Source: Brevundimonas alba
Lineage (GTDB): Bacteria > Pseudomonadota > Alphaproteobacteria > Caulobacterales > Caulobacteraceae
Assembly: GCF_011927945.1 (NCBI RefSeq)
Contig: NZ_JAATJM010000001.1
Coordinates: 1,125,501 to 1,189,500 of the forward strand
Direction: 5' to 3'
DNA: 64,000 bases
The notes beneath the pieces are model-generated. The model was not told the DNA's origin. It ran no database searches and saw only the letters and a program-made list of their open reading frames with translations. Position 1 is the first letter of the stretch. Each line of letters opens with the position of its first letter. Shown here in pieces: positions 44,011 to 54,923 of this stretch. Both the position numbers and the translations under genes were made by a program.

Positions 44011-44498
44011 ACCACCAGCCCCGCGAAGGCCTGCACCACCTGCTCGTAGGCGGCGCGCTTGAAGGGGACGATCAGGTCGGGGGCTTCGTCGAGGCGGCCC
44101 CAGCGCCAGGCGTCGAACTCGATCTCGTCGTGCTGTTCAAGGTCGATCTCGGACTCGTCGCCGGTGAAGCGGAAGGCGAACCACTGCTGCTTCTGGCCCT
44201 CCCAGCCGCGCGCCTGTTTCGATCCGCCGTAGTCCGCCGGGAAGGTGTAGGCGATCCACTCCTGCGTCCGGGCCAGCAGCTCCACCGAGACGACGCCGGT
44301 TTCTTCCTGCAGTTCGCGCCGGGCGGCGGCTTCGAGATCCTCGCCGTCGTCGACGCCGCCTTGGGGAAACTGCCAGTTGTGAGGGCCGGGCGTCGCCGCC
44401 CTGCGGCCGTACCAGACGCGGCCGTTCGGATGGAACAGCACCACGCCGACATTGGGTCGAAAGCGGGAGAGGTCGGGCATGGGAGAGTCAGCAGGCAT
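44007..44498 (-). CDS. rppH: RNA pyrophosphohydrolase (Nudix)
   Basis: A 163-residue Nudix enzyme that removes pyrophosphate from the 5' end of mRNA, triggering decay. The N-terminal FRPNVGVVLFHPNGRVWYGRR and the Nudix box GGVDDGEDLEAAARRELQEETG are complete. The ATG at 44498 directly abuts an inverted heptamer repeat; a second ATG at 44480 (MPDLSRFRPNVG) fits the family length better. Neither has a clear Shine-Dalgarno. Last gene of the minus-strand run from obgE. Confidence 0.92.
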   Translation of the reverse strand: MPADSPMPDLSRFRPNVGVVLFHPNGRVWYGRRAATPGPHNWQFPQGGVDDGEDLEAAARRELQEETGVVSVELLARTQEWIAYTFPADYGGSKQARGWEGQKQQWFAFRFTGDESEIDLEQHDEIEFDAWRWGRLDEAPDLIVPFKRAAYEQVVQAFAGLVV

Positions 44499-44603
44499 CA
44501 GGCAGCAGGCAGCAGGGAGGATGGGTGGTCTTGCTTACAGGAGGCGATATCTGCTGTCGCCCTGCCTGCTGCCTGCTGCCTGCTGCCTGCTGCCTGCTGC
44601 CTA
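44499..44603 (-). repeat. Heptamer tandem repeats forming a hairpin in the rppH leader
   Basis: On the plus strand ctgcctg is repeated almost six times at 44562-44602 and its complement caggcag about 2.5 times at 44499-44516, with 45 bases between. In the minus-strand transcript the 5' array can pair with the 3' array over about 17 bp (caggcagcaggcagcag), and in several registers because of the 7-base period. The stop codon of the deacetylase gene lies in the last degenerate unit, and the rppH ATG at 44498 follows the other array immediately. Confidence 0.85.
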
Positions 44604-45797
44604 TCTTCCGGGACGGTTCGCCAGTGCACTGGCCGGCGCCAGCTGCAGGCCACGAGCTTCGAGGCCGGCGGTCCAGCGGGCGGCTGCCTCGACCGTGACG
44701 GGATAGCTGAAGCCCGTGCCCAAGGCTTGGCCGCGGGCCTTGGCGAGGGCTTCGAGGGCGTTGAGCTGGCCGACGATCGCGGTCGGGGACTGCTGCTCGT
44801 CGATGATGCGGTTGGCGCTGGCGCGGGCCCAGGCGCCCGGGCGGCGGCTCATCGAACCATCGTCGATGAAGGCGACGCCGTGCTGGCGCAGCCGGGTCAT
44901 GAAGGCGCTCATGCCTTCGTCCGAGGTGGCGAAGCGGTCGCCAAGATAGTTGGTGACGCCGAAATAGCCCGTGGCCCGGCCCAGCAGCCAGTTCAGCTTG
45001 GCGTTGATGTCGGCGGGCCCGGCGCCGGACAGAAGCGTGTAGGGGCCGGGGTCGTTGTTCGGATAGCCGGTGGGCTCCATCGGCATTTCCAGCATGACCT
45101 CGTGGCCCTGGGCGCGGGCGAGGTCGATCCAGCCCTGCAGGCCCTCGGCATAGGGCACGAAGCTGAGAGTGACCTCCGCGGGCAGGCGTTCGATGGCGGC
45201 GCGGGTGGTGACGGCGTTGAGGCCGAGGCCGCCGACAATCAGGGCGACGCGGGGCTTGCCGTTGGAGACGAAGGGACGGGCGTAGGCGACGGCGGGGACG
45301 CGGCCGTCGGGGGCGATGCGCGGCAGGGCGCCGTCGGGCCCTGGCTGGCTGAGGCCGGCGATCGGGGCGGCGGTCAGCGGGCGAGCGGCGACGCGCGGGG
45401 CGGTGACGGCCGCGCCCTCGCCGGAGACGGTGGCGCCGTCGGGCAGGGTGATGACCGCCTCTCCCATCAGGGCGGGATCGCCGCCGGCGGCGAGGTCCTG
45501 ATAGAGGCCCGAACCATCCAGCGAGAAGGCTTCGAGCCCGGTTGGGACCGGAGTGGCGGCGGCGGCCGGGCGGTTGAGCGAGACGCGGGCCGAGGGGGCT
45601 CCGGCGCGAGGGTCGCCCAGCACGGTGACAAACAGGGCGGCGGCGCCCAGCAGCAGCACGCCCGCGCCCGCGACGGCGACCGGCGGCTTCTTCAGCACGC
45701 GGACGGCGGGGGCGAAGGTTTCGGCCATGGAGCGGCGGGCGGGCGGAGCGCCCGCGGTGGCGGCGAGAACGGACTGGCGCTTGGCGAACATGGGCAA
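44601..45797 (-). CDS. Divergent polysaccharide deacetylase family protein
   Basis: A 398-residue membrane-anchored protein: cytoplasmic N-terminus, one membrane helix (about 40-60), then a Pro/Ala linker and a periplasmic C-terminal domain of the YibQ/DUF610 divergent deacetylase family (VALIVGGLGLNAVTT, EVMLEMPMEPTGYP, FIDDGSMSR). Such proteins sit next to EnvC and CtpA in many proteobacteria. A role in peptidoglycan or cell-separation is inferred from that context. The catalytic metal site is not fully conserved, as usual for this branch. Confidence 0.88.
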   Translation of the reverse strand: MPMFAKRQSVLAATAGAPPARRSMAETFAPAVRVLKKPPVAVAGAGVLLLGAAALFVTVLGDPRAGAPSARVSLNRPAAAATPVPTGLEAFSLDGSGLYQDLAAGGDPALMGEAVITLPDGATVSGEGAAVTAPRVAARPLTAAPIAGLSQPGPDGALPRIAPDGRVPAVAYARPFVSNGKPRVALIVGGLGLNAVTTRAAIERLPAEVTLSFVPYAEGLQGWIDLARAQGHEVMLEMPMEPTGYPNNDPGPYTLLSGAGPADINAKLNWLLGRATGYFGVTNYLGDRFATSDEGMSAFMTRLRQHGVAFIDDGSMSRRPGAWARASANRIIDEQQSPTAIVGQLNALEALAKARGQALGTGFSYPVTVEAAARWTAGLEARGLQLAPASALANRPGR

Positions 45798-45900
45798 GGA
45801 ACTGGGCGCTCAACGAGAGTCCGCGGGACGGACTCCTTCAGCGCCCACATTGACCGCGCGTCGGTTAAGAAAGCCTAACGCGCTGTTAGCTATGCCGTAC

Positions 45901-47271
45901 TCAGTTCTCGGGGGCCGGATCCGGGCTCGTCGCGGCCATGGCGGTGCCCGGGGCGGTGACGACGATGCCTTCCGGGGCGGCGGCGAGACGGGTCAGGTTT
46001 CCGCCGGCGCGGAGCACGTCGAAGGCGCGCTCCAACTGGTAGTCCTTGTCCTTGTCCCAAGCCTCGCCCGGCGCTTCGTGCGGGGTGTGCGGACCCTTGC
46101 GCTCGGCGCCGATGGAGGCGTCCAGGGCCGTGGCGAAGGCGGCTTCGGAATAGATGAAGTTCGAGCGCGAGACGATGCGGGCCTCGGCCTCCGAACGGGC
46201 GACCTCGAGGTCCGGCTCGATGCCGATCTTCTGGATCGAGGCGCCGGAGGGGGTGTAGTAGCGCGCGGTGGTGATCGACAGGGCGCCGTCGGCCCCGCCG
46301 CGCAGCGGGATGACGCTCTGGACCGAGCCCTTGCCGAAGCTGGTCAGGCCGACGAGCGTGGCGCGCTGGTGGTCCTTGAGGGCGCCGGCGACGATCTCGG
46401 ACGCCGAGGCCGAGCCGTAGTTGATCAGCACCACGACGGGCAGGCCGCCGGTCAGGTCGCCCGGACGGGCGGCGTAGCGCATGATCTGCTCGGGGCTGCG
46501 GCCGCGCTGGCTGACGATCTCGCCGCGTTCGAGGAAGGCGTCGGAGACCGCGATAGCCGCGTCGAGCAGGCCACCCCCGTTGTTGCGCAGGTCGACGACG
46601 TAACCCTTGATGGCCGGGTTCTCGGTCTTGAGGCGGGCGATGGTCTCCCCCAGCTCGCGGCCGGTGTTCTCGTTGAAGGTCGAGATGCGCAGCACGCCGA
46701 AGTCGCCCTCGACGCGGCCGGTGACGGAATCGATCTTGATGATCTCACGGGTCAGGGTGACCTCGCGCGGCTCCTCGCCGTCACGCAGGAAGGTGACCTT
46801 GACCGAGGTGCCGGGGGCGCCGCGCAGTTTTTCGGAGACCTGGCTGACGGTCAGGCCCGACGAGTTCTGGCCCTCGATGGAGGAGATGACGTCGCCGGCC
46901 TGGACGCCGGCCCGGGCGGCGGGCCCGCCGTCCATGGGCGAGATGATCTTCACCAGCCCGCCCTCGGATGAGATGGTCAGGCCGACGCCGGAATACTGGC
47001 CCTCGGTGCGCTCGCGCAGCTCGGCATAGCCCTTGAGGGGCAGATAGGCGGAGTGCGGGTCGAGGGCGCCCATCATGCCCTGCAGGGCGGCCTCGATCAG
47101 CTTCTTGTCGTCGACGGGAACGACATAGTCCCGCTCGACCGTGGCGAGGGCGTCGCCGAACAGGCCGATCAGGCGGAAGGCCTCGTTGCGCGGCGTCTGT
47201 CCGGCGGTCGTGGCGGCGCCCAGTCCGACCACGGTGGCGGCGGCGGCGCCGATCATCAGCAACTTGCGCAT
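45901..47271 (-). CDS. ctpA: S41 family C-terminal processing peptidase
   Basis: A 456-residue periplasmic protease. Signal peptide about 1-25; PDZ domain about 95-170 (GVGLTISSEGG, GVQAGDVISSIEG); S41 domain with a catalytic Ser in the GSASAS stretch (287-291) and Lys314 in SFGKGS. Cleaves C-terminal tails of envelope proteins; partner of NlpI-like adaptors in other bacteria. It follows envC, suggesting cell-wall hydrolase control. 146 bp after the envC stop. Confidence 0.95.
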   Translation of the reverse strand: MRKLLMIGAAAATVVGLGAATTAGQTPRNEAFRLIGLFGDALATVERDYVVPVDDKKLIEAALQGMMGALDPHSAYLPLKGYAELRERTEGQYSGVGLTISSEGGLVKIISPMDGGPAARAGVQAGDVISSIEGQNSSGLTVSQVSEKLRGAPGTSVKVTFLRDGEEPREVTLTREIIKIDSVTGRVEGDFGVLRISTFNENTGRELGETIARLKTENPAIKGYVVDLRNNGGGLLDAAIAVSDAFLERGEIVSQRGRSPEQIMRYAARPGDLTGGLPVVVLINYGSASASEIVAGALKDHQRATLVGLTSFGKGSVQSVIPLRGGADGALSITTARYYTPSGASIQKIGIEPDLEVARSEAEARIVSRSNFIYSEAAFATALDASIGAERKGPHTPHEAPGEAWDKDKDYQLERAFDVLRAGGNLTRLAAAPEGIVVTAPGTAMAATSPDPAPEN

Positions 47272-47417
47272 TCGGTCTTTTCCAGCGGGCCGTGAGAGGC
47301 GGCCTGAACGTCGACAGATAGGGAGTCTCCGGCGACCAAATCGTGGCCGACCGGTGGTGCGCCGATAAAATCAGCGTCATCGGGGGATGGGAAGCGGATT
47401 CGCCTGTTCCGGGCCGA

Positions 47418-48491
47418 TCAGCGGCCCAGCCACGGCGCCGGATCGACGGGGCGTTCGTCGCGGCGGAGCTCGAAGGCGATCTCGCCGTCGGGGCCGGCGC
47501 GGCCCAGCGGCTGGCCGTCGGCGACGCGTGCGCCGGTTTCGACGGAGACGTCCTCGAGGCCGGAGACGACGGCGCGCCAGCCGGGGCCGAGGTCGAGGAT
47601 GACCACCTGGCCCCAGCCTTCCAGCGGGCCGGTCCAGGCCACGCGGCCTGCGGCGGGCGCCGAGGCGGTGAGATCGTCGCCGCGCCAGCGCCAGCCGGTG
47701 GAACCGGAGCCGAAGCGGACCGAGGGCGCGCCGCCGACGGGCGGAGTCAGGCGGTCGCGGCCGGCGGGACGGCTGGCGGTCGAGACCGGCGCCTCGGCGT
47801 CGAGGGTCGGGACGGTTCCGCCGAGGGCCTTCAGCCGGGTTTCGAGGGCGCGGGCGGCGCGTTCGGCGGTTTCCGCCTCGGCCTTGAGGATGGAGCGCAG
47901 GCGGGTCTGGCGGGCGGCGAGGGCTTCGGCGCGGGCGCGGCGGTCGCCCTGCTCGCTCTCGGCGGTGAACAGGGCCTCGCTGTTGAGGGCGGCCAGGCGG
48001 CGGATGCGGATCAGCTCGTCCTGCCGGTCGGCGAGGGCGCGGGCGCGGGCCTGAAGTTCGGGCGCGACGGCCTTCATCAGGATGGCGGCGCGCACGGTGT
48101 CGATCGCCTTGTCGGCGGGAACCAGCAGGGGCGGGGGCGGACGGCGGCTCATCATCTGCAGGGCGGACAACAGCCGCGCCTGACGGCCGCGCGCCTGCGA
48201 CAGCCGGGCGACGAGGGCGGCCTCGCGGTCGCTGAGCTCCTTCAGGCGGGCGCGCTGGGCCGAGATGGTGCGGTCGCCGGCGGCCACGTCGGCGCCCAGC
48301 GAGGCGAGCTCGCGCTCCAGCCGGGTGATCTCGGCGGCGGCTTCCGCGGCCTCGGCGCGAAGGCGGCGTGCCCGGGCCTGTTCGTCACGGAACTCGGCGC
48401 GCAGGCGGCCGATCTCGGCTGTCTGCGGCGCGGCGGCGGCCACCGGCAGGGCGGTCAGGGCGAACAGAAGGGACAAGAGGGCGCGACGCAT
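47418..48491 (-). CDS. envC: Murein hydrolase activator EnvC-like, degenerate LytM
   Basis: A 357-residue secreted protein: signal peptide about 1-20, long coiled coil about 25-225 (rich in Arg/Glu/Ala/Leu), and a C-terminal peptidase M23-like domain about 255-357. The M23 zinc ligands (HxxxD and HxH) are absent: the last position reads AFELRRD. This is typical of EnvC, which activates amidases and does not cut peptidoglycan itself. Its start overlaps the rlmH stop (TGATG). Confidence 0.9.
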   Translation of the reverse strand: MRRALLSLLFALTALPVAAAAPQTAEIGRLRAEFRDEQARARRLRAEAAEAAAEITRLERELASLGADVAAGDRTISAQRARLKELSDREAALVARLSQARGRQARLLSALQMMSRRPPPPLLVPADKAIDTVRAAILMKAVAPELQARARALADRQDELIRIRRLAALNSEALFTAESEQGDRRARAEALAARQTRLRSILKAEAETAERAARALETRLKALGGTVPTLDAEAPVSTASRPAGRDRLTPPVGGAPSVRFGSGSTGWRWRGDDLTASAPAAGRVAWTGPLEGWGQVVILDLGPGWRAVVSGLEDVSVETGARVADGQPLGRAGPDGEIAFELRRDERPVDPAPWLGR

Positions 48492-48955
48492 CAGTCGCGA
48501 TGATAGGGCGATCCGGCCAGTATGGTCACGGCGCGATAGAGCTGCTCGGCCAGCATGGCGCGGGCGAGGGCGTGGGGCCAGGTCTGGGGGCCGAAGGCGA
48601 GGGTCGAGGCGGCGGCGGCGCGGACGCTGTCGTCCAGCCCGTCGGCCCCGCCGATGGCGAAGGCGAGGCGGCGCTCACCGCGGTCGCGGAGCCCGGCGAT
48701 GTGATCGGCGAAGGCGCGGCTGGAGAAGGTCTTGCCGCGCTCGTCACAGGCGATCAGATGCGCGCCCTCGGCGGCCTTGAGGATCAGCTCGGCCTCGGCC
48801 GCCTTGCCGGGCTTGCGGGCTTCCAGATCGATCAGCTCGAGCGGACCCAAGCCGAGCGCCCGACCGGACAGGGTCGCGCGTTCGGCGTAGTCGGCCGCCA
48901 GCGTCGCCTCGGGGCCGCGCCCCGGCTTGCCGATGGCGATGACGGCCAGCTTCAT
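48491..48955 (-). CDS. rlmH: 23S rRNA (pseudouridine1915-N3)-methyltransferase
   Basis: A 154-residue SPOUT methyltransferase with the C-terminal trefoil knot: ACDERGKTFSS, FAIGGADGL, and LYRAVTILAGSPYHRD at the C-terminus, as in E. coli RlmH. It methylates pseudouridine 1915 in 70S ribosomes. 9 bp after rsfS and overlapping envC by one base. Confidence 0.95.
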   Translation of the reverse strand: MKLAVIAIGKPGRGPEATLAADYAERATLSGRALGLGPLELIDLEARKPGKAAEAELILKAAEGAHLIACDERGKTFSSRAFADHIAGLRDRGERRLAFAIGGADGLDDSVRAAAASTLAFGPQTWPHALARAMLAEQLYRAVTILAGSPYHRD

Positions 48956-48964
48956 GTCAGGAGT

Positions 48965-49384
48965 CTAGGCGCGGGCGTCGACGCGGTGGCCGCTGTCGAC
49001 CGACCAGATCTTCTCGATGTTGTAGAAGCTGCGGACTTCCGGGCGGAACAGGTGGACGATCACGTCGCCGGCGTCGAGCAGGACCCAATCGCAGTGCGGC
49101 AGGCCGGACACCTTGACCTTGCCGAGGCCCTGTTCCTTCAGCGTGCGCTGCAGGTGATCGGCCAGGGCGCCGACGTGACGGTGCGAGCGCCCGGAGGCGA
49201 TGATCATGGTGTCGGCCATCGGGCTTTTGCCCTTCAGATCGATGAGAACGATGTCCTGGGCCTTGTCGTCGTCGAGGCGCGAGAGAATGGCCTCTTCCAG
49301 CGGGGTCGCGCCGACGGGAAGGGGAGCCTCGTGACCGCTCTCTCGGGGACCGTCTTCTGAATGGATGGGCGCGATGGGGTCCAT
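48965..49384 (-). CDS. rsfS: Ribosome silencing factor
   Basis: A 139-residue RsfS/Iojap protein which binds uL14 and blocks subunit joining in stationary phase or starvation. The core runs from about residue 30: DDKAQDIVLIDLKGKSPMADTMIIASG, then GDVIVHLFRPEVRSFYNIEKIW. The first 25 residues are a less conserved tail. Downstream of nadD with a 116-bp gap, upstream of rlmH by 9 bp. Confidence 0.94.
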   Translation of the reverse strand: MDPIAPIHSEDGPRESGHEAPLPVGATPLEEAILSRLDDDKAQDIVLIDLKGKSPMADTMIIASGRSHRHVGALADHLQRTLKEQGLGKVKVSGLPHCDWVLLDAGDVIVHLFRPEVRSFYNIEKIWSVDSGHRVDARA

Positions 49385-49500
49385 CTCGTGCGCCGTGTTC
49401 GAAACGGCGCTGTCTTGCGCATCGTGCGCGGGCGAGGGGGTCAGCGGAGGGCTCCGGGGAGATTACTAAAGGGGCAGTCTAGCACAAACCGCTCAAGGCG

Positions 49501-50193
49501 TCACGCGTTGCGCCCGGCGGCCCCGGCTTCAGCCTTCGCCCGCGCCCGGAGCGCCGTCGAGGAGCGGGGGTTGAGCGGGGCGGTGATGTAGGTCCAAGCG
49601 GGGGCTTCGAGATAGGGCAGCACCCGGCCTTTCGCGGCGGGGACGCGGGCGGCGGAGAAGCGGGCGGCGGCGGGGGCGGTGCGGCTGTCCAGCTCGGAGC
49701 CGGGGCGGGCGATCACCGCCATGGGCATCATCCGCATGATGTCGGTCCAGCCGCGCCAGCGGTGGAAGGTCGCCAGATTGTCGGAGCCCATCAGCCAGAC
49801 GAAACGCACGCCGGGATGGCGGGCGGTCAGGGCGCGCAGGGTGTCGACGGTCCACTGCGTGCCGACGCGGGTCTCGAAATCGGAGACGATCATGGCGGGG
49901 CCGGACGCGGCGCTGGCGGCGGCGGCGCGGGCGGATGCCATGCGCTGGACCAGAGGGGCGCTGTCGCGGGCGTCCTTGAGCGGGTTCTGAGGCGAGACCA
50001 GCCAGACCACGCGGTCCAGTCCCAGCCGCCGCAGCGCCGTCTCCGCGACATGGGCGTGGCCGTCGTGGGCCGGGTTGAACGAGCCGCCGAAGAGGCCGAC
50101 CTTCATGCCCGGCTGGAGGTCGAGCCCGTCACGCAGGCCGCCCGGTCGGGGACCGAAGGCTCGCGGCGCAGGACCGGCGTGGAAGAAGGACAA
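49501..50193 (-). CDS. nadD: Nicotinate-nucleotide adenylyltransferase
   Basis: A 230-residue enzyme forming deamido-NAD from nicotinate mononucleotide and ATP, the step before NadE. The nucleotidyltransferase loop is GLFGGSFNPAHDGH and the C-terminal signature is RSSTALR (ISST-type). I used the TTG at 50193, which adds a proline-rich N-tail common in related genomes; an ATG at 50106 directly before the loop is the alternative. In the typical obg...nadD-rsfS-rlmH order, although here two unknown genes lie between obgE and nadD in place of proAB. Confidence 0.92.
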   Translation of the reverse strand: MSFFHAGPAPRAFGPRPGGLRDGLDLQPGMKVGLFGGSFNPAHDGHAHVAETALRRLGLDRVVWLVSPQNPLKDARDSAPLVQRMASARAAAASAASGPAMIVSDFETRVGTQWTVDTLRALTARHPGVRFVWLMGSDNLATFHRWRGWTDIMRMMPMAVIARPGSELDSRTAPAAARFSAARVPAAKGRVLPYLEAPAWTYITAPLNPRSSTALRARAKAEAGAAGRNA

Positions 50194-50270
50194 GGCGGGC
50201 TCTGGGCGGGCTTTGGCGGACTTATGCTCAGCAGTGAGCTAACACGCCCCGCCCCGGGTGTCGCCTGTGG

Positions 50271-50456
50271 TCAGCCGGGCTGTTTCTTGAAGGTGTCGCC
50301 GACCTCGGTGGCGTCGGGACCGTCCGGGCCGGCGCTCTTCTGCTCGCGTTCGGCGTTGCGCTTGACCGCCGCGTCGGAGGTCGAGGCGTCGGGCCGGCCG
50401 AGCGGAATGGCGCCGTTGTCGTCCCGGCCTTCGGTCTGGATCGGTTTGTCGGACAT
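50271..50456 (-). CDS. 61-aa hydrophilic protein, unknown function
   Basis: A short, charged, probably disordered protein rich in Asp, Glu, Lys and Gly, without hydrophobic core. AAAGGAG lies 7-13 bases before the ATG, a strong ribosome site for such a small gene. Its composition resembles small stress-linked hydrophilic proteins, but no EcfG-type promoter was found upstream. Function unknown. Confidence 0.68.
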   Translation of the reverse strand: MSDKPIQTEGRDDNGAIPLGRPDASTSDAAVKRNAEREQKSAGPDGPDATEVGDTFKKQPG

Positions 50457-50513
50457 GGGGGGCTCCTTTCGTCGGGAAAGGAGCCGGTGCGGAATTGCGT
50501 TCCGCCGTCAGCC

Positions 50514-51485
50514 TTAGAAGTCGGCGCAGAACTGATGCATGTGCGCCGTGTATTCGGCCAGCGAGCCCATGTTGAAGTCGTCCCGCAGGGCCTGCACGCG
50601 CTCGGCGTCCTCGAGATCGTTGGGGGCCCAGACGCCCTTCGACACGCAGCGGCCCTGACTGCCGTAGCGCTGGGGCCGCCCGGCGTTCACCGCCACCCGG
50701 TCGAACAAATAGGCGAAGTCGGAGCGCTCGATCTCGCCCTCCGCCGCGAGGGGCTCGAGCAGGACGAGCATCTCCTGCTGGAATGCGGGGTCGCGATCCG
50801 CGTGCTGGATCATCAGCCATGCGGCGTTGCTAGCGGCGGGATGAAAGGCGGAGGTGCGGTACCAGCCGTTGGCGGCGAGGTCCGCCTTGAGCCATGCGGT
50901 GTTGTCGCTGTCGATCCCGCACACCCGGCGGCGGAGGTGGCCGAGCATCCGTGTCTGGGCGCCGGGGCTGAGCTCGCCCCACACCTTTGGGCCCGCTCCG
51001 AATCCGTGCCGGGTCAACTGGTCCTCGGCCACGCGGCGGTAGAGTTCTCGTTCCCGCTCCGTGGTGGCGCGGGCCATGCCGCGATACCAGCTGGCCACCG
51101 AGGCGAACGGCTGTTCCGGTTCCTGATAGCCGCCGGCCAGCTTCTCGGCGTAGGCGTCCCAGCGGGCCAGAGCCTCCGCGGCGGCGACCTTGTCTGCCTC
51201 GAAGGTTTCGGCGTCGGGGGCCTCAAGCGCAGCCGAGAGACCCATCTGCAAGGCCTCCTCGCCGGCGGTGAGGCAGCGGTCGCGGGCCCTCATGTAGATC
51301 GCGTCGGGGAGGCCTCGCAGGTCCGCGCCCGTCGCCTTGAAGGCCATGTAGTCGAACGCCTCCGCCGCTGCGGCGTCATCCGCCAGCTCCACGAGTTGTG
51401 GCGGCACTTGCGGCGGAACGGCCTGGAAGGCCGAGAGCGAGAGCCCGGCTAGCGCGACGGCGAGCGCTCTGGTGAAGCGAAACAT
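50514..51485 (-). CDS. Secreted protein, unknown function
   Basis: A 323-residue protein with a clear signal peptide (about 1-22, FTRALAVALAGLSLSAFQA). The mature chain is mostly helical and rich in Ala, Glu and Trp, with several Cys (DRCLTAGEEA, RRVCGID, GRCVSKG, FCADF). No known domain is visible. It occupies the place between obgE and nadD that in many alphaproteobacteria holds proBA. Probably periplasmic. Confidence 0.72.
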   Translation of the reverse strand: MFRFTRALAVALAGLSLSAFQAVPPQVPPQLVELADDAAAAEAFDYMAFKATGADLRGLPDAIYMRARDRCLTAGEEALQMGLSAALEAPDAETFEADKVAAAEALARWDAYAEKLAGGYQEPEQPFASVASWYRGMARATTERERELYRRVAEDQLTRHGFGAGPKVWGELSPGAQTRMLGHLRRRVCGIDSDNTAWLKADLAANGWYRTSAFHPAASNAAWLMIQHADRDPAFQQEMLVLLEPLAAEGEIERSDFAYLFDRVAVNAGRPQRYGSQGRCVSKGVWAPNDLEDAERVQALRDDFNMGSLAEYTAHMHQFCADF

Positions 51486-51533
51486 GGCCGGCCCTCCCGT
51501 GGACGAGAAGAACAGCGTCGCTTCATGCCGAAA

Positions 51534-52622
<1,089 letters not shown>

Positions 52623-53036
52623 TTACAGGCGCAGACCCAGCTTGCGCTCGCAGGCCTCGGCCAGCGGGTTCAGCCTGTCGCGCAGGATGGCGTCGCCCTC
52701 GACAGTTTGCCAGATCAGGTCGGCGCCGGCCGACTCGCTGAAGGCCTGGCGGATAGCGGCCTCGTGGCGGGTCCAGCGGCGCTGGTCACCGTCCAGCGCG
52801 GCTGCAATGGCGTCGGCGCGGGTCGTCAGGTCGGGGCGATGGTCGACGGGTATGATGCTGCCGCCTTCGCCTCGCTCGTAGCCAGCGTTCTGCATGACCC
52901 ATGTGATCGCACTGCACGCCGTCGCGTCTTCAACAGACAGGGCTGCGCGGCGTGTAGTCGACCAGCCCGCGGCCATCGCCACGACCGCGGTGAGGATCAG
53001 GATGACTGGAAATTGCCACGGCGGCTCGGGGTTCAT
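52623..53036 (-). CDS. Membrane-anchored protein, unknown function
   Basis: A 137-residue protein with one N-terminal helix (about 8-25: PVILILTAVVAMAAGWS) and a soluble, probably periplasmic domain containing two Cys (ATACSAI, AEACERKL), a possible disulfide. I chose the ATG at 53036; the frame continues upstream through the terminator of ald, which excludes it. Same strand as obgE, 30 bp upstream of it. Not recognised. Confidence 0.62.
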   Translation of the reverse strand: MNPEPPWQFPVILILTAVVAMAAGWSTTRRAALSVEDATACSAITWVMQNAGYERGEGGSIIPVDHRPDLTTRADAIAAALDGDQRRWTRHEAAIRQAFSESAGADLIWQTVEGDAILRDRLNPLAEACERKLGLRL

Positions 53037-53082
53037 AGGCGCACGATAACCCCATGCCGCAAGCCACGGGAGATGGCGCAAA

Positions 53083-53109
53083 GAAAAAGGGCGGCCGAAG
53101 CCGCCCTTT
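53083..53109 (-). terminator. Terminator of ald
   Basis: On the minus strand a 10-bp stem AAAGGGCGGC/GCCGCCCTTT with a TTCG tetraloop (53096-53099 on the plus strand read CGAA) continues into TTTTTCTTT. It is 19 bp downstream of the ald stop and separates ald from the gene at 52623-53036. Confidence 0.9.
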
Positions 53110-53127
53110 CTCCGAGATTTGCGGGGT

Positions 53128-54246
<1,119 letters not shown>

Positions 54247-54392
54247 GGGAGGTTCCTCTTGCAACAGGGTGCGGGCGCGCTCTGCGGCGGCCTCGCGTCG
54301 CGCGGCAATCTAGCGGCGGTCCGAACGCAGGTTCCTGTTCTTTTCACCGGGTGATCGGCGTAAAGTCGCAGAATCTGCGAAGAGGTCCGCGC

Positions 54393-54869
54393 TTGAAGAC
54401 GATTTCCGCCGTCGCTCTGGACGACACCGACCGGAAGATGATCCGCGCCCTGCAGGGCGACGGGCGGATGACCAACGCCGATCTGGCCAAGACGGTGAAC
54501 CTGTCCGAGAGCGCCTGCCTGCGGCGGCTGAGGGCGCTGGAGGCAGCGGAGGTGATCAGCCGATACGCCGCCATCATCAACGAACGCGCCGTCGGCCTGC
54601 CGATCAGCGTGTTCGTCACGGTGACCCTGTCGTCGCAGTCGGAAGCGGCGTTGACCGCCTTCGAGACGGCCATCGCCACCGTGCCGGAGGTGGTGGAATG
54701 CTATCTGATGACCGGCGGCTCTGACTATCTGCTGCGGCTGGTGGTGCGGGACGTGGACGATCTGGAGCGGGTGCACTCACGCGAGCTGACGCGGATACCG
54801 GGCGTGACGCGGGTGTCGTCCAGCGTGGCGATGCGGACGGTGGTGAAGCGCGGGGCGCTGCCGGTGTGA
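54393..54869 (+). CDS. aldR: Lrp/AsnC family transcriptional regulator, AldR-like
   Basis: A 158-residue feast/famine regulator. An N-terminal winged helix-turn-helix (DDTDRKMIRALQGDGRMTNADLAK) is joined to the RAM ligand domain (VVECYLMTGGSDYLLRL). TTG start at 54393, with AGAGG about 8 bases upstream; an in-frame ATG at 54351 would add residues not typical of the family. It is expected to bind the shared 146-bp intergenic region and activate ald in response to alanine. Confidence 0.88.
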   Translation: MKTISAVALDDTDRKMIRALQGDGRMTNADLAKTVNLSESACLRRLRALEAAEVISRYAAIINERAVGLPISVFVTVTLSSQSEAALTAFETAIATVPEVVECYLMTGGSDYLLRLVVRDVDDLERVHSRELTRIPGVTRVSSSVAMRTVVKRGALPV

Positions 54870-54923
54870 TCTTGCGCCGCGGTTCCGCAGCGCCATCTGA
54901 AGCGCGGCGGTTCGGAGGGCGGC

